Below are positions 50,511 through 60,500 of a stretch of 64,000 nt of DNA, in pieces (positions within the stretch are counted from its first letter, which is position 1; every line of letters begins with the position of its first letter). This stretch comes from Dyadobacter luticola (GTDB lineage: Bacteria > Bacteroidota > Bacteroidia > Cytophagales > Spirosomataceae), in contig NZ_VCEJ01000004.1 in NCBI RefSeq assembly GCF_005860805.1, forward strand, positions 1,674,001 to 1,738,000, in the 5' to 3' direction. The translations under genes were made by a program, and so were the position numbers. The notes under the pieces are model-generated. The model was given only the letters and a program-made list of their open reading frames with translations, was not told the origin of the DNA and ran no database searches.

Positions 50511-51131
50511 CTATTGCTGATGGCGTACAAGCATTTTTTTGGTAGCTACCTTTTTGCCATCAAGCGATAGCTGGTAGAAATACAGGCCCGTAGGCATGTC
50601 CTTGGTATTGATGCGAAGTTTTCTGTCATTTTTATTCAAAGCGAATTCCTGCATTTGAGATCCGAGGACGTTATAAAAAGTCAGTTTGGCATCCCGTACG
50701 CCTGATCCGATATTGAAATCCAGTTCTGCATATTCGCTGGCAGGGTTTGGATAAATGTTCGAAACAGATATTTTATCACTCACAAATAACAATTCCTCTG
50801 CTTTCATCTGCGCTTCCACCGAGGGAGAGCGTCTTTCAATGCTTTTCTCAACAATCTCGGCGGCAAGTGCATTGTTACTGTCTACTGAACCTGCACCTGA
50901 AAAAAGGAAAGATGTATAGAAACTGTTTAACGCTTTTGGATTTTGCAAAGAAAGTGGCTTGTAATTCAACTCAGAGGCGAGGGCCGAAAATTTAAGCTGC
51001 TGTGCGGTGGCAGGTTTCTTCTTTCCCACCATGTTCAGCCGGCTGCCGCCCGGGGCTGATTGGGCACTTATTTCCTTGGTTCCAAGGACAAATGCGAGTA
51101 AGAAAATTAAGTAATGTATAGTTTTTTTCAT
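50511..51131 (-). CDS. Secreted protein with type IX secretion sorting domain
   Basis: Protein of 206 residues with a signal peptide (TIHYLIFLLAFVLGTKEISA) and, from about residue 120, a type A C-terminal sorting domain: ISVSNIYPNPASEYAELDFN, KLTFYNVLGSQMQEFAL, then MPTGLYFYQLSLDGKKVATK. This domain directs export across the outer membrane by the type IX system and attachment to the surface. The 95-residue middle part has no recognisable domain, so the cargo is tiny; it may be a structural or adhesive surface protein. It has its own promoter match and terminator. Confidence 0.92.
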   Translation of the reverse strand: MKKTIHYLIFLLAFVLGTKEISAQSAPGGSRLNMVGKKKPATAQQLKFSALASELNYKPLSLQNPKALNSFYTSFLFSGAGSVDSNNALAAEIVEKSIERRSPSVEAQMKAEELLFVSDKISVSNIYPNPASEYAELDFNIGSGVRDAKLTFYNVLGSQMQEFALNKNDRKLRINTKDMPTGLYFYQLSLDGKKVATKKMLVRHQQ

Positions 51132-51191
51132 AGCTGCTAATCAGATACTTATTGACTAATGTTTGCTGTTTTTAGTTAATAAAGTACGCTA

Positions 51192-51222
51192 CAAAAATAT
51201 AGAGAAATAATTGCATATTCAA
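51192..51222 (-). promoter_or_regulatory. Promoter of the T9SS-sorted protein gene
   Basis: On the minus strand: TTG (51222-51220), a 20-base spacer and TATTTTTG (51199-51192). The leader is about 54 bases. Confidence 0.65.
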
Positions 51223-51307
51223 TATATATTGTGCGAACGGCAATGTTTATTTTTTGGAGAAAAAAATCATGCCGAGAAGATTCTTTTTTAACGTACCCAA
51301 CAATTTT

Positions 51308-52918
51308 TTATAGTTCAACCCACATGGTCTTCTCCTTGGTCGGTTTTTCTTTTATTCGCCAGTTAAACCCTTCCAGCTGTCGTTCAGCCGTTTTTATTTT
51401 GGATGGAGGGATCAGTTTCCCATCCGGTTTACCTACAAATGATATTTTCTGTACATGGTTATCCAAAAAGGATAAATTCATTTTCCCGCATTCGACCCGG
51501 TTCAGTCCAATGTTTTTATTCTTGTCGTCAATCGCGTAGTAGGCGCTTTCGCCATTTCCATCCACCAGGACCTGTTTCAATTTGTTCCCGGTTTCGAAAT
51601 ATGCATTGATTGTCCGGCCTTTTACCTGATTAAACTGTTTTACAAGCGTATCCTCGGTGATTACGAAGGACTTACCTTTCAGCAGCATCCGGTTTATTTC
51701 ATTATTGACCATAAAAGCCGTGATCGAATCTGCCTCCATCTGGTAATGCTGGTCGCTCCACAAAATCGGCTTTCTGAAAAAGCGTATGACAGAATCCGCC
51801 GTATTGTACGTGATGGAATCGCATTTGCCCTGAAAATCAGACTTGTAGATAAAAACATTTTTATTACCAATCAGCTTCCGGGTACTGTCACGCGCATTTT
51901 CATAAGAGTACAAGGTATCAGCGCGAATGTAAAGTGTATCTTCCGAAACCACATTTCTGACATAAGCGTGGCCGTAAATCTTGGAATAACCCTCTGATTT
52001 CCAGTAAAAACCTTCATCCCCATTCAATACCGTTTTATCTTTTTTAGCAACAATCACCACATTGCCTTTACCCTGACCATTATTACTTTTTCCGTCCACC
52101 ACCAGCGAATCAGCGGTGAGTGTATACGTTTCGTTATCTACGGTAGTTCTTTTATGAAAAGACGACTGCGTCGACTCTGTGTTATACTGGCCTTTAGTGC
52201 CTACCACCGTCCCATCTTTATTCACGATTTTGGTCTTCCCGGTGAAGTACGACCACTTGGTAATTGAATTATAAAGCAGCGTATCCGTGGTCAATGTGTA
52301 CTTTTTGTTAACCAGCTTCACACTTTTATAATAGGTAAATTCCTTCGTTTGCGTGTTGTAAAAGCCCTCTTTACTGGTCAGGACATTCTCTTCATCAACT
52401 GTTTTTCCAGGCACCTTGTAATTGGCGATGCCATTTGCCATATCATATTCGATCTTGCGTGTTGTCAAAGTCCGTTTACTGTCTTTCAAAACAGTTTTCC
52501 GGCCACTCACAATAGCAAGCCTGGTGTTACCATAATAGTAAAGCGTATCGCCGGTCACCGTAAGCGTATCTCCCTGAACGATTTTAACATTCCCGAATGC
52601 CTCAATAACATTCGTACTCATATTCTGAATCGCCAGCTTGCTGTACAAAAGCGCACCTTTGTGCTTGAAAATACCATTGGTAACCCTCCGCGAATCGATA
52701 CCATTTACATTCAGGATTTCCAGCTCATCCGATTTCAAAATCTCGATCAAATCCTCACTTTGAAGAGGCTGAGATGGAGTTAAAGTCTTCTGTGCCAGCG
52801 TGTACTGTGAAAATATCAATAAGGAAAAGAACGAATAATAAAAAAGCTTATTTTTAATAAGGATGACGCGCGAATGTTTTAAACAGTTGCAGTTTTGTGT
52901 ATATTTTTTTTTCTTCAT
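51308..52918 (-). CDS. OstA/LptA-like lipopolysaccharide transport protein
   Basis: Protein of 536 residues with a signal peptide (LFYYSFFSLLIFSQYTLAQ) and a long beta-jellyroll made of repeated OstA/LptA units, e.g. AFGNVKIVQGDTLTVTGDTL, RKTVLKDSKRTLTTRKIEYD and GNVVIVAKKDKTVLNGDEGF. LptA-like proteins form the periplasmic bridge carrying LPS; LptC is encoded at 42709. At 536 residues it is much longer than LptA (about 185) and lacks an LptD-type barrel: a long bridge form common in Bacteroidota. It diverges from tilS. Confidence 0.88.
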   Translation of the reverse strand: MKKKKYTQNCNCLKHSRVILIKNKLFYYSFFSLLIFSQYTLAQKTLTPSQPLQSEDLIEILKSDELEILNVNGIDSRRVTNGIFKHKGALLYSKLAIQNMSTNVIEAFGNVKIVQGDTLTVTGDTLYYYGNTRLAIVSGRKTVLKDSKRTLTTRKIEYDMANGIANYKVPGKTVDEENVLTSKEGFYNTQTKEFTYYKSVKLVNKKYTLTTDTLLYNSITKWSYFTGKTKIVNKDGTVVGTKGQYNTESTQSSFHKRTTVDNETYTLTADSLVVDGKSNNGQGKGNVVIVAKKDKTVLNGDEGFYWKSEGYSKIYGHAYVRNVVSEDTLYIRADTLYSYENARDSTRKLIGNKNVFIYKSDFQGKCDSITYNTADSVIRFFRKPILWSDQHYQMEADSITAFMVNNEINRMLLKGKSFVITEDTLVKQFNQVKGRTINAYFETGNKLKQVLVDGNGESAYYAIDDKNKNIGLNRVECGKMNLSFLDNHVQKISFVGKPDGKLIPPSKIKTAERQLEGFNWRIKEKPTKEKTMWVEL

Positions 52919-53024
52919 GTCGTTTGTCTTTCCCTAACTTTGAAAGCGTACCTGGTCATTTAGTGAGAAACATGCTCAACCCGGTTACGCCGAAATTACA
53001 TCAAATACGTCGCTCAGGTTCACT

Positions 53025-54380
53025 TTGGATTCGTTTTTAACTTTTATTAACCAGTTTGGCCTGGATTTCAAAGAGGGCCGGACACTTCTGACGGTGAGCG
53101 GCGGGATCGACTCTGTGGTGCTGGCTAATTTGTTCCACAAAATGGGATTCAAGGCTGGAATAGCACATTGCAATTTTGGTTTGAGAGGGGAGGAGTCGGA
53201 TGAAGATGAGCGGTTTGTGCGTGCACTTGCAGCGCATTATGGTTTTGATTTTTATGTTAAAAACTTCGACGTAAAAGGTTTTGTCAAAGACCATGCAATG
53301 TCCACGCAGATGGCGGCGAGGGAGTTACGCTACAAATGGTTTGAGGAAATCAGGGAGCGCCATCATTATCGGTGGATTGCCACCGCGCATCACGCCAATG
53401 ATTCCTTTGAAACCGTGCTCTTGAATCTCGCCCGCGGGACCGGACTGGCAGGACTTCATGGAATTTCCGGAATTAATGGAATGTTGGTCAGGCCCTTGCT
53501 TTACGCAACACGATCCGACATTGAAGCATACGCTGAAAAGTATGACATGAAATGGCGGGAAGATCGCTCCAACGACAGCGACGATTACAAGAGAAATCTT
53601 CTGCGACATCATGCCATGCCGGTTTTCAAAAGGCTAAACCCCTCGCTGGAACAGACTTTCAAGAAGACTTCCGAAAAGCTTAAATCCGCTGATAATCTCC
53701 TGAACGAATTTTTAGCGGGTTGGGCAGCTAATGTTATCGAGTTTGACAGAAAACAGGTGAAGATCAAAATTGATCAGATCAAATCTGCCAGTGAGCCGGA
53801 ATATCGTTTATGGCATATCGTTCAAAAATACGGCTTTCAGTATGGCCAGATAGCGCAAATTTTGCAATTGATTGGAGCAGTCTCCGGGAGTATTTTTATG
53901 TCTGCCACCCATCGGCTCTTAGTTGACCGACAACATTTGATCATCAAAGAAAAGAAAAATGGAATAGCAGAGGAAAGTTACACCGTCACTGAAATACAAG
54001 ACCAAATTCTGACAGGCGGGGTAATGCTGACTTTCACAAAAATGGATGGAAGCGCTTTGAAAAATCTCAGCACCGACCATAACACACTGCTCGTGGAAGA
54101 AAGGATGTTGATATTTCCGCTCACCATCAGGAGCTGGCAGCAAGGCGATAAATTTCAGCCATTTGGAATGCAGGGTAAGCAAAAAAAGATAAGCGACTTA
54201 TTAATTGACAGAAAATTAAGCCTCTTTGAGAAAGAAGAAGTGCAGGTTTTAATAAATGGCAATGACGATATCATTTGGGTAATCGGATACCAGTCAGACG
54301 AACGCTACCGAGTCGGCAAAAATCCACTAACTGTGCTTCAAATCAAGGCAATGCCAGGCCCAGAGGACAAGCTATTTTAA
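53025..54380 (+). CDS. tilS: tRNA(Ile)-lysidine synthase
   Basis: Modifies C34 of the CAT-anticodon tRNA-Ile to lysidine, changing its decoding from AUG to AUA; essential in most bacteria. The PP-loop TVSGGIDSVVLANLFHKMGF is near residue 23, followed by AHCNFGLRGEESDEDERFV and RELRYKWFEEIRERHHY. C-terminal substrate-recognition domains end with RSWQQGDKFQPFGMQGKQKK. The start is TTG at 53025; no ATG lies between it and the PP-loop. A TAACTTTG box at 52935-52942 could be its -7 element. The 451-residue length is normal. Confidence 0.95.
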   Translation: MDSFLTFINQFGLDFKEGRTLLTVSGGIDSVVLANLFHKMGFKAGIAHCNFGLRGEESDEDERFVRALAAHYGFDFYVKNFDVKGFVKDHAMSTQMAARELRYKWFEEIRERHHYRWIATAHHANDSFETVLLNLARGTGLAGLHGISGINGMLVRPLLYATRSDIEAYAEKYDMKWREDRSNDSDDYKRNLLRHHAMPVFKRLNPSLEQTFKKTSEKLKSADNLLNEFLAGWAANVIEFDRKQVKIKIDQIKSASEPEYRLWHIVQKYGFQYGQIAQILQLIGAVSGSIFMSATHRLLVDRQHLIIKEKKNGIAEESYTVTEIQDQILTGGVMLTFTKMDGSALKNLSTDHNTLLVEERMLIFPLTIRSWQQGDKFQPFGMQGKQKKISDLLIDRKLSLFEKEEVQVLINGNDDIIWVIGYQSDERYRVGKNPLTVLQIKAMPGPEDKLF

Positions 54381-54400
54381 CGGCAAAAGATATACGTCTT

Positions 54401-55522
54401 TTATACCGGCCTGTCTTTAAACATTAAGGTGAACTGCGCTCCCTGATTAGGTTGGCTTTCCAGCGAAATACTCCCGCCCAGATTGGTGATCTGATTATAG
54501 ATCAGGAAAAGCCCGACGCCTTTTCCGTCAGCGTGATCATGAAACGTTTGGCTTAAACCGAAAACTTTATCCTTGACAGCATCCATATCAAAGCCAAGCC
54601 CCCGGTCAGAATAAATCAACCGGGTGGCTCCGGCAGACTTCTTCGAAACCAGGAAAATTTCGGGATTTTTGCCTGGAATCGCATATTTGATGGAATTTGT
54701 AATCAAGTTGAGAAAGGTACTTTCCAGGTAGGCGCGGTTGTAAGTCACCGATCTTGCCTCAGAAACGTCTATATGGAAATTTGCCTTGGAATTGTGTATC
54801 AACGATTTTAGCGAATTTCTGACCTTATTGAGAGATTCTTCAATGTCCAGTTCTTCTATTTTGACCGTCAAAAGGTCTTTTTTTAATAGGACGTCGACAT
54901 AATTGTTTAATGTGTCTTTCAGGCTTTCTGCGGCGGATTTGAGAATCGCCAAAAACTGGATCGTCTCCTGGTCTGTAATTGTGGAGGTATCCATTAGGTC
55001 AAAAACCGAAAGTAAATTACTCACCGGCGACCGAAGGTCGTGCGAGGTGGTGTAAGTCAGCTGTTTAAGATCGCGATTAATCTTTGTAAGGCTGGTGATG
55101 AGCACATTACGGTCTCTTTCAAGAACTTTCAGGTGCGTAATGTTTTTGGCTGTTGCGTAAACGAGCTGTTCTTCGTATCGTGGAATGGAGTTCCAGGAAA
55201 GCCAGACAACTTCACCGGTTTTGGTCAGGTAACGATTTTCGTAATTCAGGAGCGGAATGTTGTTTTTAAGATTTTCCCGATATTGGCGGGTAATATTGCG
55301 GTCTTCCGGATGAATGAAAGAGTCAATTGGTCGGCTCAACATTTCTTCCTTGCTGTATTCCAGCAAATTCGATACGGCCGGGTTGATTTCTTTGAAAAAA
55401 CCGTCGAACCCTGCGATACAAAGCAGGTCTGCCGATTTTTCAAAAAATACTTCTTTATCAATCTTCTTTGCAGATGACAGGTAAGTAGAGGGTGCTTTCA
55501 TGAGGATTTGGGGAGTTGCCAT
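54401..55522 (-). CDS. PAS-domain sensor histidine kinase
   Basis: Protein of 373 residues without membrane spans. A PAS domain covers residues about 25-135 (LLCIAGFDGFFKEINPAVSN, EVVWLSWNSIPRYEEQLVYA). The HisKA H-box TTSHDLRSPVSNLLSVFDL is near residue 160, and the HATPase domain has LNLITNSIKYAIPGKNPEI, YSDRGLGFDMDAVKDKVFGL and GKGVGLFLIYNQITNLGGS. No receiver domain or response regulator gene is adjacent, so it is an orphan cytosolic sensor. ATG 55522 is chosen because the 12 extra residues of the longer frame do not look like a signal or domain. It diverges from the ECF sigma gene. Confidence 0.93.
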   Translation of the reverse strand: MATPQILMKAPSTYLSSAKKIDKEVFFEKSADLLCIAGFDGFFKEINPAVSNLLEYSKEEMLSRPIDSFIHPEDRNITRQYRENLKNNIPLLNYENRYLTKTGEVVWLSWNSIPRYEEQLVYATAKNITHLKVLERDRNVLITSLTKINRDLKQLTYTTSHDLRSPVSNLLSVFDLMDTSTITDQETIQFLAILKSAAESLKDTLNNYVDVLLKKDLLTVKIEELDIEESLNKVRNSLKSLIHNSKANFHIDVSEARSVTYNRAYLESTFLNLITNSIKYAIPGKNPEIFLVSKKSAGATRLIYSDRGLGFDMDAVKDKVFGLSQTFHDHADGKGVGLFLIYNQITNLGGSISLESQPNQGAQFTLMFKDRPV

Positions 55523-55584
55523 AAATTTATAGCAGACCAAACAAAAAACAGTATCCAATGTAGAATTATTTGAATAATTTTTTT

Positions 55585-56193
55585 ATGACACCAGGAGCTG
55601 ATCAGACGGGTAGTGATTTGTATGCGACACTGCCCGATGAAATGTTGGGGAGACTATTGTTTACCGGCGATTCCAGGGCGTATGAGGCTATTTACCGGCG
55701 GCACTGGAAGTCTCTTTTTTCGATCGCGACCTGGAAAACGAATAGTCAGATTGTCGCAGAAGAACTTGTACAGGAACTGTTTATGAGGTTGTGGGAGAAC
55801 CGTGAAAAGACCTTCATCGAAAATCCGGAAGCCTACCTGAAAACGGCGCTTAGATACAGCATTATAAGTTTCATCAAGGCGAAACTCATCCACGCACAAG
55901 CCGAGTTAGGAGAAGCCTCAAACCAGGCAACCGATCAGCTGGCGGATACCAGCGTCGGTTTGGCGGAGTTGTCTGATGCCTTGGAAGACGCGCTGAATTT
56001 GCTTCCTGCCAAAACCCGTCTCGTGTTTCAGATGAGCCGTTTCGAGCAGCGCTCTACGGCTGAAATAGCAACGCTGCTTGGCTTGTCAGACCGCGCGGTC
56101 GAGTACCATATCACGCAGTCGCTAAGTTTGCTGCGGCTCAGGCTGAAAGATTATCTTTCCTACTCCATCGTCGCCTCTTTTCTCCTGTCTTGA
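55585..56193 (+). CDS. ECF-type RNA polymerase sigma factor
   Basis: Protein of 202 residues in the Bacteroidota FecI-like ECF group. Region 2 spans AYEAIYRRHWKSLFSIATWK to QELFMRLWENREKTF, and region 4 has LNLLPAKTRLVFQMSRFEQR, then STAEIATLLGLSDRAVEYHI. It is followed 157 bases later by its FecR anti-sigma gene and then susC/susD, the normal cell-surface signalling layout. A TTG at 55570 is in frame; ATG 55585 is preferred. Confidence 0.94.
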   Translation: MTPGADQTGSDLYATLPDEMLGRLLFTGDSRAYEAIYRRHWKSLFSIATWKTNSQIVAEELVQELFMRLWENREKTFIENPEAYLKTALRYSIISFIKAKLIHAQAELGEASNQATDQLADTSVGLAELSDALEDALNLLPAKTRLVFQMSRFEQRSTAEIATLLGLSDRAVEYHITQSLSLLRLRLKDYLSYSIVASFLLS

Positions 56194-56350
56194 ATATCAC
56201 TGCCCAGCTTCATTTTAATATTTCATTATTTCAAGAATCTTTTCTCTTACCTAGTATTTATTTGGCATTTTTCAAATAACTGCAAATTTCTTTTACGGTA
56301 ACAGGGACATTTTCATACTATATCATTGAAACCACTGGTATTGCTATAAA

Positions 56351-57406
56351 ATGAACCGTTCCGCACTTCTTCAACTACTTACCCGCTACGAAGCCCGTAC
56401 CTGCACACCTGAGGAATGCCAGTTGGTGGAACAATGGTATGAATTGCTGGGAGAGCCATTTGAAATTCCGATGACAGAGGATCAGTGGGTTGCGATGGAG
56501 CAGAAGCTGTGGAGCCAGGTGAAGCCACGGGAATTGGAATTGCATGCTGCGCCCGAGCCTTTTGTAAAACCTATGTGGCGCAAGGCAATGTTGATCGCCG
56601 CCGGAATAGCTGCTGTCATCGCCATCGCTATCGGGTTGAACTGGAACCTGCATTCGCTGCCTCACTGGTTTGGCCGGGAGCAATCCCTGATCGACCAGGT
56701 GGAGCAAACAACCTGGACGCAGTATCAGAATGAAACAGAAAAATTGAAAGAAGTAAAGCTGCCGGACGGCAGTATAGTCACCCTGTCGCCGCATGCGCAA
56801 CTGGCAGTGCATAAAGCATTTAATAAACAAAACCGGGATGTCCGGCTTTTGGGAGAGGCCGGTTTTAATGTACACCGTGATCCCGCCAGGCCATTTCTCG
56901 TTTACTCCGGCGACATTGTGACGAAAGTGCTAGGTACTACATTCCAGGTCCGGGCAGGCAATGCGGGGCAGCCCATCCAGGTGACGGTAAAAAGTGGTAA
57001 AGTGACCGTCTACCGGCAGGCGGCCAAAGACCTGACCAATGTTAGTCCCAATCGCGGCGTAATCCTGACTCCCAACCAAAAAGCGACTTATTACCCTGAT
57101 AATAAGCAGTTTGTCACAAGCATTTCGGAAGATCCGCAGCCAATAACAACTACCATGTCGGACAACGTCGCGCCGGTTTCATTGGAATTTCTGGACACGC
57201 CGATTGAAGCGGTCATTGCCCGGCTGGAAAAAATTTACGGTGTTGAAATTGAGTTGGAACAAGATAGCCTGCGGCATTGCCCGTTTACCGGAGATCTTAC
57301 GCGCCAGGCCTTATATACCAAACTGGAACTGCTTTGCGGAACGATCAACGGGAGCTATGAAGTGCGGGGGACCAAAATTCTGATCACCGGCAAAGGTTGC
57401 CAATAA
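56351..57406 (+). CDS. FecR-type anti-sigma factor
   Basis: Inner-membrane anti-sigma protein of 351 residues. A short cytoplasmic N-terminal domain (LLTRYEARTCTPEECQLVEQ) would hold the ECF sigma; one membrane span lies at about 79-95 (MLIAAGIAAVIAIAIGLNW); the periplasmic FecR domain follows (VKLPDGSIVTLSPHAQLAVH, VTKVLGTTFQVRAG), then a DUF4974 C-terminal domain (VSLEFLDTPIEAVIARLEKI). That domain contacts the STN domain of the partner SusC. The next gene indeed encodes a SusC protein with STN. Confidence 0.96.
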   Translation: MNRSALLQLLTRYEARTCTPEECQLVEQWYELLGEPFEIPMTEDQWVAMEQKLWSQVKPRELELHAAPEPFVKPMWRKAMLIAAGIAAVIAIAIGLNWNLHSLPHWFGREQSLIDQVEQTTWTQYQNETEKLKEVKLPDGSIVTLSPHAQLAVHKAFNKQNRDVRLLGEAGFNVHRDPARPFLVYSGDIVTKVLGTTFQVRAGNAGQPIQVTVKSGKVTVYRQAAKDLTNVSPNRGVILTPNQKATYYPDNKQFVTSISEDPQPITTTMSDNVAPVSLEFLDTPIEAVIARLEKIYGVEIELEQDSLRHCPFTGDLTRQALYTKLELLCGTINGSYEVRGTKILITGKGCQ

Positions 57407-57586
57407 CCACCTAAAACCCCGACCAATATGCGCTGAACTTTATCTGACTTCCGGAAATGAAATCGGTACCGTTGCACCGGTACCGATCTTCTCCGCCCTT
57501 CCTGTATCTCGCAGAACATCCATTTCGGGGTGTGACAGGGCTGTTTTTGCTAAATCCTAAACAAAACTTAACAAACATTCGAAAGT

Positions 57587-60500
57587 ATGAAAGACCGTTT
57601 ACATTGTCAAACCTGGCTTTGGGTAGTTATGAAACATTCCGTCTACCAATTTATCCTGGCTGCTTTTTTTATGACTGCCATTCAGGCGCGGGACATTCAC
57701 GCCCAAAACCTGCTGGAACGCGTCGTTACCGTTCACCTCGATCAGACAGACCTGGGCACATTCCTGAAAACCCTTGAAAAATCGACCGGGGTTGATTTCG
57801 TATATAGTTCAAAGGCCATAGGCGCGCAGCGAAAATTATCGGTTCACCAGGATAACCAGAAACTGGCGTATGTGCTGGAAACATCATTAAAGCCTATGAA
57901 CATCAGTTTCCGGCTGGTAGAGGGCTCCATACTTTTGCATCGGTCTTCCGCGGAAATCCCTGCCACAGGCGGTGATCCCGAAAGCAGGACGGGTGCATTA
58001 TTCGGGACTAATCCTCAGGATATCAACATTACAGGTACCGTCAAAGACGAAAAAGGAGAGGGGCTGCCTGGCGTAAGTGTGGTCGTGAAAGGAACGCAGC
58101 GTGGGACTGTCAGCACTGCCGATGGCGCGTTCAACATTGGCGTCACTTCGGAGAGTGATATGCTGGTGTTTTCATTTGTGGGTTATTTGTCGCAGGAAGT
58201 TTCTGTGGGAAACCGGAAGAAGATCGACGTAACGTTGGCGACGGATACAAAAGCCCTGGAAGAAGTAATGGTGGTGGGATATGGTACGCAGAAAAAATCC
58301 GATCTCACCGGCTCGGTAAGTTCTGTAAAAGGCGCCGATCTCACGCGGCTGCCTACCCAGCGGGTGGACCAGGCTTTGCAGGGCCGCGCGGCGGGCGTGA
58401 TGGTGCAGAATACCGATGGCGCGCCGGGCGGTAATGCGATCATCCGGGTAAGAGGCGGCAACTCCATCACGGGCGGTAACAATGCGCTGGTGGTAGTGGA
58501 TGGCATTCAGGGAGTGAACATTACCACGATTAACCCGAATGACATTGAATCGCTGGAAGTTTTGAAAGACGCATCGGCCACGGCGATTTACGGCGCGCGC
58601 GGAGCCAATGGTGTTATTCTGATCACAACAAAAAGAGGCGCGTCGGGAAAAGCAGTTTTCAACTATGGTTTCAGTATGGGCGTGCAAACGCTGAACCACA
58701 AGCTGGACCTGATGAATGCGGGCGACTATGCGCGTAAGTCCAATGATTGGGCGGCAACGCAAAATGGTACTGCCGCTGCGCCTATCCAGCCTGTGATCCC
58801 TTTTTCAAGTGAACAAATTGCGAAGCTGGATGCACAGGGTGGTACCGACTGGCAAAATGAGATATTCCGTCGCGGAAAAATGCAGAACCACCAGCTGTCA
58901 ATCAGCGGGGGCAATGAATCTGCACGGTTTTTTGTCTCGGCCGGATATATGAACCAGCAGGGTATCGTGCTGAATACCAAGTACGCCCGCTATAATTTGC
59001 GGAGTAACCTGGATTTCAAAGTGACGAGCTGGATGAATGCCGGTATTAACCTGAATGTGATCAGGGACAAAGGAAATGTGCCGCCGGTAGGGGAAGGTAC
59101 CCGTTTTGGTGATATCCTGGGGCAGGTAATCAATACCGTCGCCCGGTTTGATCCGATTACTCCGGTGTATGATGCCAATGGAAATTATAATACGAAAGCA
59201 TTAAAAGGCGGGCCGGATGGATCGAAAATATATGCGGACAATGATGTCTGGAACCCGGTAGCTACTGCTTTGGAGACCAAGTCAGAGAAGAATAACATTA
59301 CAAACGAGATCGCCACTTTTCTTGATTTTAAATTGCTGAAAGGGTTATCGCTGCGGGTTACGGGGGCAGGTAGCATCAATTCCAATGACGAGCAGCATTA
59401 TTACAGCACCAAAACCCAGCCCGGCCGCGGCGTAAACGGAACAGGTGACCTGGCAGATAACAAGTACCAGTATTTTCAGAATTCCAATATCCTGACCTAC
59501 AACCATACTTTTGCCAAAAAACATGCGCTGACCATCACAGGCGTGGCAGAGCAGCAGCTGATACAATCCAAAAGCTCATTCATTTCGGCCCAGGGCTTTT
59601 TTAGTGATCAAACCGGTATCAATGACCTGGGTGGCGCATCCCAGATTAATGAACGCTATAATTCACAGTATAAGCAAGTCCTGAATTCTTTTCTGGGCAG
59701 GGTCAATTATGTTTTTGATGAAAAGTACATGATTACGGCCAGCTATCGTGCGGACGGTTCTTCGGTTTTTGGTGCCAATAATAAATGGGGATATTTCCCA
59801 TCCGCGGCTGCGGCCTGGCGGATTTCGCAGGAAGAATTTTTGAAGAATGTAAATGTGATTTCCAACCTGAAACTGCGCGGAAGCTGGGGGAAAACAGGTA
59901 ACCAGGCCATCCAGCCCTATCAGACGCTGGCCACAGTTGCATCCGGTTTTAACTACGCTTACGACGGCACCGATTCGCCCAACATTGGTTTCCAGCTGGG
60001 TAGGGCTTCAAATCCCAACCTGAAATGGGAAACGACGGCGCAGACAAACATTGGTTTGGACCTCGGGCTATTCGGAGAGCGGCTGGTAGCAACGGTGGAT
60101 GTTTATAAAAAGAAAACAAGCGACCTTTTGCTCAACAAACAGGTGGAAGCATACACCGGTTTCAGTACGATCCTTTCCAATGTAGGTGCCATCGAAAATA
60201 AGGGACTTGAAATATCCCTGGGTGGTAAACCGCTGACAGGCAGCAATCTGAGATGGAATACGTCAGTAAACGTGTCTTTCAACCGGAGCAAGGTACTGGC
60301 CCTGCTGGACAATGCGCCCCTGGCGATCCGCACGAATACAGGCGGCGGCTATCAGATTTACGGAAGCGGCTTTTCACTCAAATATTTGCAGGTAGGGCAG
60401 CCGGTAGACCAGATGCGCGGATATGTAAACCTGGGTACCTGGAGCGAGGCGGAACGGGATCAGGCCAGGGCGATGGGACAGGCGCCCGGCGAGGCGAAAT